In this document: positions 50,992-58,650 of the stretch, piece after piece
Layout: each line of letters starts with the position of its first letter
How positions within the stretch are numbered: position 1 is the stretch's first letter
Assembly (NCBI RefSeq): GCF_042468235.1
Contig: NZ_CP170386.1
Coordinates: 806,001-870,000, forward strand
Source: Lonepinella sp042468235
GTDB lineage: Bacteria > Pseudomonadota > Gammaproteobacteria > Enterobacterales > Pasteurellaceae
Reading direction: 5' to 3'
DNA: 64,000 nt
Made by a program: the position numbers and the translations under genes
Notes under the pieces: generated by a model
Database searches by the model: none
What the model saw: the letters and a program-made list of their open reading frames with translations, nothing else
What the model was told of the DNA's origin: nothing

Positions 50992-51441
50992 ATGATGACC
51001 ACACTCACCCCCAAACAAGAAACCTTTTGCTTGTCCTACATTGAAACAGGCAATGCGAGCGAAGCCTACCGTCGAGCCTACAACGTGGAGCAAATGAAAC
51101 CCGAAAGCGTTCACCGCAAAGCCAAGGAACTATTAGACAACGGCAAGATTGCGACAAGAATTAAGCAGTTACAATCGGATAATGTGGCACGGCACAACAT
51201 CACCGTTGACAGTCTGCTTGATGAATTAGAGCACGCGAGAAAAATCGCCGAAAGCAACAACAACCCAAACGCAATGATTACGGCAACAATGGGCAAAGCC
51301 AAGCTGTTAGGTTTTGATAAGCCGAAAGCGGACGGTGAAGAGATTCAACATTTCCCTACTAAAATAATGCTTGTTGCTCCAAATCCTGAAGAGATAGCCA
51401 ACGCACAAAACGCCCTAAATTTACACCGCAGTTTTGACTAA
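50992..51441 (+). CDS. Phage terminase small subunit
   Basis: A 149-residue protein with the Terminase_2 small-subunit pattern: TLTPKQETFCLSYIETGNASEAYRRAYNVEQMKPESVHRKAKELLDNGKIATRIKQL (DNA-binding helix-turn-helix) followed by NITVDSLLDELEHARKIAESNNNPNAMITATMGKAKLLGFDKPK (oligomerisation). No large terminase, portal or capsid gene follows. A lone small subunit is the known device by which PICI satellites redirect a helper phage's packaging motor to their own DNA. Confidence 0.85.
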   Translation: MMTTLTPKQETFCLSYIETGNASEAYRRAYNVEQMKPESVHRKAKELLDNGKIATRIKQLQSDNVARHNITVDSLLDELEHARKIAESNNNPNAMITATMGKAKLLGFDKPKADGEEIQHFPTKIMLVAPNPEEIANAQNALNLHRSFD

Positions 51442-51445
51442 TCCT

Positions 51446-51540
51446 AGCCCTAGGGGTGTGGAAAAGTTCAGCGAAAAAGCTCACCATACCGCCCCTGAAA
51501 CTTCATTTAATCGCTATTGCAGTTTTTCAGGGGTTTTTAG
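51446..51540. repeat. Conserved island element, copy B
   Basis: Counterpart of 30681-30775. Here CCCCTGAAA and TTTTTCAGGGG flank the conserved segment TTCATTTAATCGCTATT and can pair; T's follow, so it could also be the terS terminator. Read on the minus strand it shows GGGCGGT, TTTTTCGCT and CTTTTCC in an order similar to a lambda-type cos region. The cos interpretation is tentative. Confidence 0.5.
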
Positions 51541-51718
51541 TAAAAGGTACTCCCTAAGGGATACCCTTTCCCACGGGGTAACGGACTCACGGAGAAAGGC
51601 AAATTTTCGCATTTTTTGACCGTCATCATCATTCAGCTATTTTGTGATTCTTTTAATAAAATATTTGCCTAATAGTATCCAAAACTATACAATAATGCTA
51701 TTACTTAATGGGGTGATT
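51541..51718. other. Gap before the toxin gene with short dyads
   Basis: Contains TCCC/GGGA and TACCC/GGGGTA dyads around 51548-51580, and an operator-like inverted repeat TAGTAT-N5-ACTATA at about 51673-51689, just before the toxin gene. The latter is a likely autoregulatory site for the toxin-antitoxin pair. Confidence 0.4.
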
Positions 51719-52033
51719 ATGTACATTATTGAAGAAACCGAGATATTTTCAGAATGGCTTGATAATCTTAATGATCAAATGGCAGTTGTAGCGATAGTTT
51801 CACGCATTGACAGAGCCAAACAAGGGAACTTTGGCGATCATAAATCCGTTGGTGATGGAGTCTATGAAATGCGAATCACTAAAGGCAAAGGCTACCGAAT
51901 CTATTACGCACGAAAAGGCGAAATTACTTACATACTAACCAACGGCGGTGATAAATCTACACAAAGCCAAGATATAGACAAAGCTAAACAACTTTGGCAA
52001 CAAATTAAACAGGAGCTAAAAAATGACCATTAA
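51719..52033 (+). CDS. RelE/HigB-type toxin (HI1419 family)
   Basis: A 104-residue addiction-module killer protein of the Gp49-like/TIGR02683 type. Typical sequence is EETEIFSEWLDNLND...IVSRIDRAKQGNFGDHKSVGDGVYEMRITKGKGYRIYYARKGEITYILTNGGDKSTQSQDIDKAKQLWQQI. The ATG at 51719 follows GGGG. Its family members are mostly ribosome-dependent mRNA endonucleases. The stop overlaps the antitoxin start by 11 bases. Probably stabilises the island. Confidence 0.9.
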   Translation: MYIIEETEIFSEWLDNLNDQMAVVAIVSRIDRAKQGNFGDHKSVGDGVYEMRITKGKGYRIYYARKGEITYILTNGGDKSTQSQDIDKAKQLWQQIKQELKNDH

Positions 52034-52310
52034 AATCAGAGAATTTGATTCAGCACGTTATCTTAAAAATGAAGAAATGATGGTGGCATATCTTACCACG
52101 GCTTTAGAAGACGGCACACCTGAAGACTTTATCCAAGCCTTAAACACCGTAGCGAGAGCAAAAGGAATGAACGAGTTAGCCCAAAAAGCAGGCATTGGCA
52201 GAGAAAGCCTATATAAAACCCTTTCGTCAAGCAAACCCCGTTTTGAAACCGTGCGAAAAATTCTTAATGGGTTGAATATTGAGTTAGTACCACGGATAAA
52301 GACAGCTTGA
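52023..52310 (+). CDS. Antitoxin of the HI1420 family
   Basis: A 95-residue addiction-module antidote (TIGR02684 type) with a Cro/C1-like helix-turn-helix (GMNELAQKAGIGRESLYKTLSSSKPRFETVRKILNGLNIELVP). It overlaps the toxin gene by 11 bases; toxin-first order is normal for this family. It should bind the toxin and the operator-like repeat upstream of it. Last gene of island 2 before attR. Confidence 0.9.
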   Translation: MTIKIREFDSARYLKNEEMMVAYLTTALEDGTPEDFIQALNTVARAKGMNELAQKAGIGRESLYKTLSSSKPRFETVRKILNGLNIELVPRIKTA

Positions 52311-52463
52311 AAAACAAACCCAAATTTAACCGCAGTTTTGAATAACTGATAGCCTGCAAACAGGGACACTTTAACTTAAAGTAACACCATAAGTAACACT
52401 GGTGAAAATCTGAATTGAGAAAACCCAGTATCTATAAGGCTTGAACGCACTCACTTCAGATGA

Positions 52464-52571
52464 CGCCAGCCAGAACACAATTTTACACCGTCCAACGAAG
52501 CACAAAAAAGCCTTATTTCTTAATGATTTAAGGCTTTTTTGTTGTCTTTTGCTGTGCTATGCGGTACTATC
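52464..52571 (+). repeat. attR direct repeat of island 2
   Basis: Nearly repeats the ssrA 3' flank (45951-46065), including an orphan copy of the tmRNA terminator hairpin (AAGCCTTA/TAAGGCTT) but without the tmRNA body. It marks the right end of the integrated element. Confidence 0.85.
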
Positions 52572-52623
52572 TCAATCCGAGAAAAAAAGTAACATCGCTA
52601 GAAAAACTCAAAAATCAGTATTA

Positions 52624-52839
52624 TCAAACAATTTTGTCAACATATCTGCCATAGCTTGATGGTTTGTGAGGTTTTTCAACCGAAGAGCAGACAAAAGCCT
52701 GTTCAATGTCATCTATGGCAATTTGTGTTCTACTGTAACCAACGTCTGTTTTTGGCGATAGCCCTTTGATTAGCTCTTTAATATCGCGCTTTAAATAAAA
52801 TGCTCTCGTATCAGAAGACATATTAATGATGCTTTGCAT
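52624..52839 (-). CDS. Small hypothetical protein or gene fragment (71 aa)
   Basis: An open frame of 71 residues (MQSIINMSSDTRAFYLKRDIKELIKGLSPKTDVGYSRTQIAIDDIEQAF...) between attR and the DsrE-like gene, 10 bases after that gene's stop. There is no good ribosome-binding site. No family is recognised. It may be the residue of a gene truncated when an element integrated, or a genuine small gene at the end of the DsrE transcript. Confidence 0.35.
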   Translation of the reverse strand: MQSIINMSSDTRAFYLKRDIKELIKGLSPKTDVGYSRTQIAIDDIEQAFVCSSVEKPHKPSSYGRYVDKIV

Positions 52840-52849
52840 TTCAATAATA

Positions 52850-53206
52850 CTAAAAATTAATCACTTTATCCGCCCACAATGTCCAAACTGACACATCATC
52901 CAATGTACCTACGCTGACACCTTGAACTAACGGTAAATGTGTAATGCCACGAGCTTTAGTACAGCTTGTGCAAAGTTTAGCTTCCGCCCCTAACCCAGTT
53001 AATACTTCTAGGGTTTGTTGTACATTGTAACCATCATTCGGATTTTGACCCACAAGCCCAGCTAATACCGAATCAGAGAAGAAAAAGGCTTTGATTTCTA
53101 CATCTTTACCATTTTCTTCTAATAGATTTACCGCAAAACGCAAGCCGTTAAACGTTTTTTCTGTGCCATAAGGTGATTCGTTAAAAATAAATAATAGTTT
53201 TTGCAT
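52850..53206 (-). CDS. DsrE-family protein
   Basis: A 118-residue protein of the DsrE/DsrF-like fold (MQKLLFIFNESPYGTEKTFNGLRFAVNLLE, KAFFFSDSVLAGLVGQNPNDGYNVQQTLEVLTGLGAEAKLCTSCTKARG). The CTSC cysteines sit where sulfur-relay members carry the persulfide cysteine. The ATG at 53206 is preceded by GAGGAC. It follows the purine permease by 16 bases and is probably co-transcribed with it. Precise role unknown. Confidence 0.85.
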   Translation of the reverse strand: MQKLLFIFNESPYGTEKTFNGLRFAVNLLEENGKDVEIKAFFFSDSVLAGLVGQNPNDGYNVQQTLEVLTGLGAEAKLCTSCTKARGITHLPLVQGVSVGTLDDVSVWTLWADKVINF

Positions 53207-53222
53207 AATATGTCCTCGTTGT

Positions 53223-54518
53223 TTAACCAACCCAAATAAATTTGATTAAGAATAAAATAGATACCGCCCAAACAGATCCGTTGATTTCTTTCCAACGGCC
53301 AGTACAGGCTTTCATAATACAGTAAGTAATGAAACCAAAGGCAATCCCTTCCGTAATGGAATAGGTAAATGGCATGATGACGGTGGTAATAAAGGCTGGT
53401 GTGGCTTCCGTTAAATCATGCCATTCCACTTCAATTAAGCTAGATGCCATTAAGATCCCTACAAACACCAATGCTCCTGCCGTCGCATAAGATGGTACTA
53501 AACCGGCCAATGGTGAGAAGAAAATGGTTAATAGGAATAATACCCCCACGACAACTGCCGTTAAGCCGGTACGTCCCCCAACAGAGACCCCTGAACCACT
53601 TTCAATATAAGTACTAATCGCCGATGTTCCCATAAATGAACCGACCATAGCAGATGTACTATCCACTAATAAGGCTTGTTTCATTTTTGGGAAACGTCCT
53701 TGCTCATCCGCAAATCCCGCTTTGGTAGTCACTGCAATTAATGTCCCGGATGAATCGAACAGGTTAACTAATAAGAAAGAAAAGATGATTCCGAGTAAAC
53801 CTAAATCAAATGCCCCGGCAATATCCACTTGCCCAACCACAGAATCTAAACTTGGTGGCATTGACATAATGCCGTTAAATTGTACTGTAGGATCAAAAAG
53901 TAAAGCTAAAGCGGTAATCACTACGATAGACACTAACACGCCAGAGTGAATGCCTTTCGCAGACAATACAACGATAATAAAAAAGCCTAAAATTCCCATT
54001 AAGATTTTTAAATCGTGCAAATCACCTAAAGCAACCAAGGTAGCTTCATTAGGGATAATTAACCCCATATTTTTGAAGCCAATTAAGGCAATTAATAAAC
54101 CGATTCCCGCTCCGATCCCAACTCGTAAACCTTTGGGAATAGCCGACATAAACCAGTAACGAATTTGTAATACAGTGAGCAAAAATAAGCCAACTGAGCC
54201 TAGAAAAATGGCACCCATCCCCACTTGCCAAGAATAGCCCATTTTTAACACCACACCATAGGCGAAAAAAGCATTTAATCCCATCGCTGGAGCAAGAGCG
54301 ATCGGCAAGTTACTAAATAAGCCCATAGCAATTGTACCGAATGCAGCAATTAAACAAGTGGTGACAAATACCACTTGGGTATCCATACCTGCGACACCTA
54401 ATACAGATGGGTTAACAAACACAATATAAACCATCGTGAAAAAGGTGGTAATCCCTGCGATCACTTCAGTTTTGGCATTGCTACCTTTTTGTTTTAGCTG
54501 AAAAAATTTTTCTAGCAT
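53223..54518 (-). CDS. NCS2/AzgA-type purine permease
   Basis: A 431-residue inner-membrane transporter with about 12-14 hydrophobic spans. It matches the AzgA branch that takes up adenine, guanine or hypoxanthine: EVIAGITTFFTMVYIVFVNPSVLG, ALAPAMGLNAFFAY, FDSSGTLIAVTTKAGF, STSAMVGSFMGTSAISTYIESGSGVSVGGRTGLTAVVVG and ITEGIAFGFITY are hallmark segments. Substrate preference cannot be read from sequence alone. It is followed by the DsrE gene and preceded by usg on the same strand. Confidence 0.92.
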   Translation of the reverse strand: MLEKFFQLKQKGSNAKTEVIAGITTFFTMVYIVFVNPSVLGVAGMDTQVVFVTTCLIAAFGTIAMGLFSNLPIALAPAMGLNAFFAYGVVLKMGYSWQVGMGAIFLGSVGLFLLTVLQIRYWFMSAIPKGLRVGIGAGIGLLIALIGFKNMGLIIPNEATLVALGDLHDLKILMGILGFFIIVVLSAKGIHSGVLVSIVVITALALLFDPTVQFNGIMSMPPSLDSVVGQVDIAGAFDLGLLGIIFSFLLVNLFDSSGTLIAVTTKAGFADEQGRFPKMKQALLVDSTSAMVGSFMGTSAISTYIESGSGVSVGGRTGLTAVVVGVLFLLTIFFSPLAGLVPSYATAGALVFVGILMASSLIEVEWHDLTEATPAFITTVIMPFTYSITEGIAFGFITYCIMKACTGRWKEINGSVWAVSILFLIKFIWVG

Positions 54519-54535
54519 ATTGATTCCTTAAGTAT

Positions 54536-55492
54536 TTAAGATTGTTGATTAAAAATTCTTGCTAACAAATTGATCGCTAAGAAAGCCAAATTAAAACGTT
54601 GTTCATCCGCGACCGTCCAAAATTCTACGCCATTTTCTATCACTTTCAAATCACTAATATGCAATTTAACTGTTTCTTCATTATTTTCCTGTTCACCATT
54701 TAATACAGGTGTTATTTTTTCGTCTAATTGAATAAAGTCATTTTGTTGGTATGCAGATTTCACCACATCAATATCTATAGCATAATCAGAAAATGCGCTA
54801 ATTTTTTGCGCTAAACCATAAAATACTGGTACTTGAATACTATGCAACACCACATTCAAACTCGGAAAAATCTTACTTAATTGCACTGAAAAATCATGAT
54901 GATGTGGCGAAACATCAAAGGCAAGGCGCTGTTCATCTTCATCTAACGGAATGCCATTTAACAATCTTGCGGTTTGCCCGACTAACTTAGTCACAGTTTC
55001 GCCACTATGATAAGATGCTGGCAACAAGGAACTAATAATCACTTGATTTAATGGATAATGTTCCATTAAGGATGCTAATGCTAAAACAATTTGACTCACT
55101 TGTGGATTCGGCAAACAGACTATGTTACGTTGTCGCAAATTTTCTAATTGTTCATCGTTTACGGTTGGCACCACCACTGGCACACCTGAAATAGATGCGC
55201 ACACGCCCAACATATCAATCACTACACAACCACTTTCTGCGGCATTAGCAATATGTGTCGCTTGAGCTGTTTCGCCAGCAAATAGCACACAATCAAAATC
55301 GCCCCAATTTACATCTTCTGTAGCAATTTGTGCTACGGCTTTATTATTAAAACGTACCCCTTGTTCTTCATTAAAAGGATAAATTTCCACAATAAATAAC
55401 TGGCTAATTTCCAATCCGCTATTTTGTAAAAAATAGGCTATTTTTTCACAAAGCTCAAATTCTGCTGCAATAGCGATATTTAATTTATTCAT
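54536..55492 (-). CDS. usg: USG-1-type aspartate-semialdehyde dehydrogenase homologue
   Basis: A 318-residue protein with the fold of aspartate-semialdehyde dehydrogenase (DCVLFAGETAQATHIANAAESGCVVIDMLG; PVVVPTVNDEQLENLRQRNIVCLPNPQVSQIVLAL). Where the true enzyme has an N-C-T/V catalytic cysteine, this one reads NPQVSQ, so it is unlikely to be an active dehydrogenase. The function of USG-1 is unknown. It precedes the purine permease by 17 bases. Confidence 0.85.
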   Translation of the reverse strand: MNKLNIAIAAEFELCEKIAYFLQNSGLEISQLFIVEIYPFNEEQGVRFNNKAVAQIATEDVNWGDFDCVLFAGETAQATHIANAAESGCVVIDMLGVCASISGVPVVVPTVNDEQLENLRQRNIVCLPNPQVSQIVLALASLMEHYPLNQVIISSLLPASYHSGETVTKLVGQTARLLNGIPLDEDEQRLAFDVSPHHHDFSVQLSKIFPSLNVVLHSIQVPVFYGLAQKISAFSDYAIDIDVVKSAYQQNDFIQLDEKITPVLNGEQENNEETVKLHISDLKVIENGVEFWTVADEQRFNLAFLAINLLARIFNQQS

Positions 55493-55553
55493 TTTTAGTT
55501 CTCATCGTAATAAAATAACGGCATATTTTAACTTGTTTCATAAAGAAAAGAAA

Positions 55554-56039
55554 ATGACACCAGCTATAGATTTACTAAAAAAACAAAAAATTCCCTTTAC
55601 TTTACACACTTATGATCACGATCCACATAACACCCACTTTGGTGATGAAGCAGCAGAAAAACTCGGCATCGATCCAAATCAATCATTTAAAACCTTATTA
55701 GTGGCAGAAAATGGCGATCAAAAGAAACTCGCTTGTTTTGTGTTGCCAACAGCCAATATGCTTAACCTGAAAAAAGCAGCGAAAGCTATTGGGGTAAAAA
55801 AAGTGGATATGGCAGATAAAGAATTTGCACAAAAAAGCAGTGGCTATTTAGTGGGTGGAATCAGCCCTTTAGGACAAAAGAAACGGCTAAAAACCGTTAT
55901 TGAACAAAGTGCGGTGAATTTTGAGAAAATTTTTGTTTCGGGCGGAAAAAGGGGGTTAAGCGTAGAACTTGCCCCACAAGATTTAGCCAAGGTGCTAGGG
56001 GCGGAATTTTGGGATATAGTAGATGGAAATCACCCTTAA
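55554..56039 (+). CDS. ybaK: Cys-tRNA(Pro) deacylase YbaK
   Basis: Trans-editing protein that hydrolyses Cys-tRNA(Pro) made in error by ProRS. The 161-residue sequence is very close to H. influenzae HI1434. SFKTLLVAENGDQKKLACFVLPTANMLNLKKAAKAIGVKKVDM contains the conserved lysine region and GYLVGGISPLGQKKRLKTVI the GGISP motif. The ATG at 55554 matches the HI1434 start; an upstream ATG at 55533 would add seven residues. It is divergent from usg. Confidence 0.95.
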   Translation: MTPAIDLLKKQKIPFTLHTYDHDPHNTHFGDEAAEKLGIDPNQSFKTLLVAENGDQKKLACFVLPTANMLNLKKAAKAIGVKKVDMADKEFAQKSSGYLVGGISPLGQKKRLKTVIEQSAVNFEKIFVSGGKRGLSVELAPQDLAKVLGAEFWDIVDGNHP

Positions 56040-56167
56040 CGAGATGAATTTTTGGGGTCTGTTTTATGTCCAAAAAGCAGATCCCAATTCGCCCAAATCA
56101 CTAATCCCGTAAAAATACAACTCATTAATGCCAATGTGCCACCTACACCAATTAACCACCAATTCAT
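56036..56167 (-). CDS. Predicted 43-residue membrane protein downstream of tyrA
   Basis: A short minus-strand frame with a clear ribosome-binding site (AAAGGGGAAAG) before ATG 56165-56167. The product has one hydrophobic span (MNWWLIGVGGTLALMSCIFTGLVIW) and a short polar tail (GHKTDPKNSSR). It begins 41 bases after the tyrA stop and its end overlaps the convergent ybaK stop by four bases. No family recognised; the start context makes a real microprotein likely. Confidence 0.6.
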   Translation of the reverse strand: MNWWLIGVGGTLALMSCIFTGLVIWANWDLLFGHKTDPKNSSR

Positions 56168-56208
56168 AAACTTTCCCCTTTATTTAATAATTCCATTCTA
56201 TCCTCGAA

Positions 56209-57336
56209 CTAACTATGCTGCCGACTATCATTTGCCTGTTGTAATAGCTGGCGGCTTTCTTTCATAAATAGATCGGAATATTCACCAAACCACTGACTTA
56301 CCTTATTAAAGGTATCAATAAAACCCTGTTTATCGCCTGTTTCAAAGAATTTTAGACTCTCTACATAACTTTCTTTTAGGCTTTCAATCACGGCTAAATT
56401 TTCTGGTTTATCCATAATAATATCTGCATATAATCCACCATCTTGGGCAAATAAACGCCCGATCATGGCTAATTCTAAGCGATAAATGGGTGAAGACAGG
56501 GCTAATAAATTGGCTAATTTTACAGGTTGCTTGGATAAATGTAAGCCGTTAGCAAAGGTCGAAAAATGGCGTAAGGCTTGAATATAGGTCATACTATGAT
56601 CGTGTTCCGCAGCATCTACCTGATAAATTTTTGCTCCCCATATTGCAATTTGATCTAACAGCCATTGATAACGTTCAGGATAACGCCCGTCACAACGCAC
56701 CACCACCTGCTTCGCCATACTGGCGATATCAGGACCAAACATCGGGTGTAACCCCACTACTGCCCCATGATGAACTTCCAACATTTTTTGTAGTGGCTGA
56801 CGTTTAACCGATGTTAAATCCGTTAATAGCATATTTTCGGTTAAATAAGGTTGTAAGCGTTCAATCGTTTCTAAAGTGTTAGCAATCGGCACACAGACAA
56901 TGACAACATCAGAATTTGCCAAAATTTGATCCGCACTTTGCCAATCTTGACGACCTAATATATCAACGGCATAACCTGATGAACGTAAGAAACGAACAAA
57001 TAATCCACCGAGTTTACCATTTCCCCCTACTACCACGATTTTTTTGATTTCAGGGTTGACGGTTTTAAAACCAAAATCATTTTCACTGGTATAGGATTCA
57101 CGCATCACTCGGCGTAAAACATCTTCAATCAAATCTGCTGGCACCCCGATTTTTTCTGCTTCTTGACGGCGAGCGGCTAACATATCTGCCTCACGTTCAG
57201 GTACATAAATTGGCAAACCCTGTTGGTGTTTCACTTCACCGACTTTTTTTACCAACGCAAGGCGTTTAGCAAACAGCTCAATTAATTCGCTGTCTAGGGT
57301 ATCAATTTCATTTCTTATTTCTTTTAATACGTCCAT
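56209..57336 (-). CDS. tyrA: Bifunctional chorismate mutase/prephenate dehydrogenase
   Basis: Tyrosine branch enzyme. Residues 1-90 are an AroQ-type chorismate mutase (LKEIRNEIDTLDSELIELFAKRLALVKKVGEVK). The rest is an NAD-dependent prephenate dehydrogenase (KIVVVGGNGKLGGLFVRFLRSSGYAVDILGRQDW; GLHPMFGPDIASMAKQVVVRC; YIQALRHFSTF). 375 residues against 373 in E. coli. It follows the DAHP synthase gene, as in the E. coli aroF-tyrA operon. Confidence 0.96.
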   Translation of the reverse strand: MDVLKEIRNEIDTLDSELIELFAKRLALVKKVGEVKHQQGLPIYVPEREADMLAARRQEAEKIGVPADLIEDVLRRVMRESYTSENDFGFKTVNPEIKKIVVVGGNGKLGGLFVRFLRSSGYAVDILGRQDWQSADQILANSDVVIVCVPIANTLETIERLQPYLTENMLLTDLTSVKRQPLQKMLEVHHGAVVGLHPMFGPDIASMAKQVVVRCDGRYPERYQWLLDQIAIWGAKIYQVDAAEHDHSMTYIQALRHFSTFANGLHLSKQPVKLANLLALSSPIYRLELAMIGRLFAQDGGLYADIIMDKPENLAVIESLKESYVESLKFFETGDKQGFIDTFNKVSQWFGEYSDLFMKESRQLLQQANDSRQHS

Positions 57337-57365
57337 TTTATCTTCCGTCAGAACTCAAGTGCGGT

Positions 57366-58424
57366 CTATTTTACTCGATTTTTTAAGTCGTCTGCAATTT
57401 TACGTAACAGGCTATCGGTAGTGTCCCAATCAATACAGGCATCAGTAATCGACACACCATATTGCATCTCACTAACAGGTTGTTCCGCACTTTGATTACC
57501 TGCATTAATATTACTTTCCAACATTAACCCAATAATTGAACGATTTCCATTCATAATTTGTTGTAAGCTATCTTCTGCGACTGCGGGTTGTAGGCGGTAA
57601 TCTTTATTAGAATTGGCATGACTACAGTCAATCATAATCGCCGTTTCTAACCCTGCTTTTTCTAACGCCTGTTCACATTGTTGAACAAATTCCGCTTGAT
57701 AATTAGGCACTTTACCACCACGTAAAATAACATGACCGTCTGGATTGCCTTCGGTGTGTAATAAATTCACCTGTCCTTTTTGGTTAATCCCAATAAAACT
57801 ATGTTGCATTGAAGCGGCTTTCATGGCATTAATGGCGGTCGCTAAACTACCGTCTGTGCCATTTTTAAAGCCAACTGCCATGGATAAACCTGAAGCTAAT
57901 TCTCGATGAGTTTGTGATTCCGTGGTTCTCGCTCCAATCGCTGACCAACTGAATAAATCTGCTAAATATTGTGGGGTAATCGGATCTAGTGCTTCGGTAG
58001 CCAATGGTAAACCCATTTCGGCTAATTCGAGTAATAATTGACGAGCAATATGCAAACCATGTTCTACATCAAACGTACCATCAACTTTCGGATCATTAAT
58101 TAACCCTTTCCAGCCTACAGTGGTGCGAGGTTTTTCAAAGTAAACACGCATCACAATATAAAGCTGATCTTGTAGTACGTCAGCAAGCGCTTTTAAGCGT
58201 TTGGCATAATCTAATGCAGCCATAGGATCATGAATAGAACAAGGTCCAATCACCACCAATAAACGAGGATCTTGTTTGTGAATAATATTTGAAATATCTT
58301 GGCGATGTTGTTCTATTTGATGACGCAAATGCACTGGTAAAGGCAATTTTTGCTTTAATTCAATAGGTGTGATTAATACTTTCTCATCAACGATATGGAC
58401 GTTATGGATACTATCTTTGTTCAT
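57366..58424 (-). CDS. aroF: DAHP synthase, AroF-like (tyrosine-sensitive type)
   Basis: Condenses phosphoenolpyruvate and erythrose-4-phosphate, the first step of the shikimate pathway. 352 residues with LLVVIGPCSIHDPMAALDYAKRL, VMRVYFEKPRTTVGWKGLINDP, SWSAIGARTTESQTHRELASGLSMAVGFKNGTDGSL and MIDCSHANSNKDY. The N-terminus (MNKDSIHNVHIVDEKVLITP) resembles E. coli AroF rather than AroG or AroH, and the gene precedes tyrA, as aroF does. Tyrosine feedback is inferred from this. A TyrR-like box lies upstream. Confidence 0.9.
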   Translation of the reverse strand: MNKDSIHNVHIVDEKVLITPIELKQKLPLPVHLRHQIEQHRQDISNIIHKQDPRLLVVIGPCSIHDPMAALDYAKRLKALADVLQDQLYIVMRVYFEKPRTTVGWKGLINDPKVDGTFDVEHGLHIARQLLLELAEMGLPLATEALDPITPQYLADLFSWSAIGARTTESQTHRELASGLSMAVGFKNGTDGSLATAINAMKAASMQHSFIGINQKGQVNLLHTEGNPDGHVILRGGKVPNYQAEFVQQCEQALEKAGLETAIMIDCSHANSNKDYRLQPAVAEDSLQQIMNGNRSIIGLMLESNINAGNQSAEQPVSEMQYGVSITDACIDWDTTDSLLRKIADDLKNRVK

Positions 58425-58461
58425 ACTGAGTTCCTTTGTGTAAAAAATTAGTTACATAAAA

Positions 58462-58479
58462 TGTAAACAATAAAATACA
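58462..58479 (-). promoter_or_regulatory. Putative TyrR box upstream of aroF-tyrA
   Basis: TGTAAA-N6-AATACA matches the TyrR consensus TGTAAA-N6-TTTACA at 10 of 12 positions and keeps the essential G-N14-C spacing. An overlapping dyad GTTACATAAAATGTAAAC (58451-58468) is also present. The site lies about 40 bp before the aroF start. Confidence 0.5.
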
Positions 58480-58559
58480 TTATAATAAAATAAATAGCAA
58501 TCTTTTTCCTTGCACTAACGTACAAGGTTATTAATGTAACGATGCTCCGCATCTTTTCC

Positions 58560-58585
58560 AAATAAAACAAAAGCCACAGCGTGGC
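58560..58585 (-). terminator. Terminator of the flavoprotein-nfeD-qmcA transcript
   Basis: GCCAC and GTGGC (58573-58585) form a short GC-rich stem followed on the minus strand by TTTTGTTTTATTT. A second perfect hairpin CCCCGTAC/GTACGGGG lies just before it (58599-58618). Confidence 0.65.
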
Positions 58586-58608
58586 GTCATATTACTAACC
58601 CCGTACGT

Positions 58609-58650
58609 CAGTACGGGGCTATCAGTACAGGGCTATCAGTGTAGAGCAAT
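58609..58650. repeat. Three 14-bp tandem repeats
   Basis: CAGTACGGGGCTAT, CAGTACAGGGCTAT and CAGTGTAGAGCAAT follow head to tail and reach the stop codon of the flavoprotein gene. They decay in order, suggesting slippage-driven duplication. Confidence 0.7.

Noticed and set aside
51434..51619. A 61-residue frame after the small terminase gene
   Set aside because: It overlaps the conserved noncoding element, which is not protein-conserved between the two islands, and has no ribosome-binding site.
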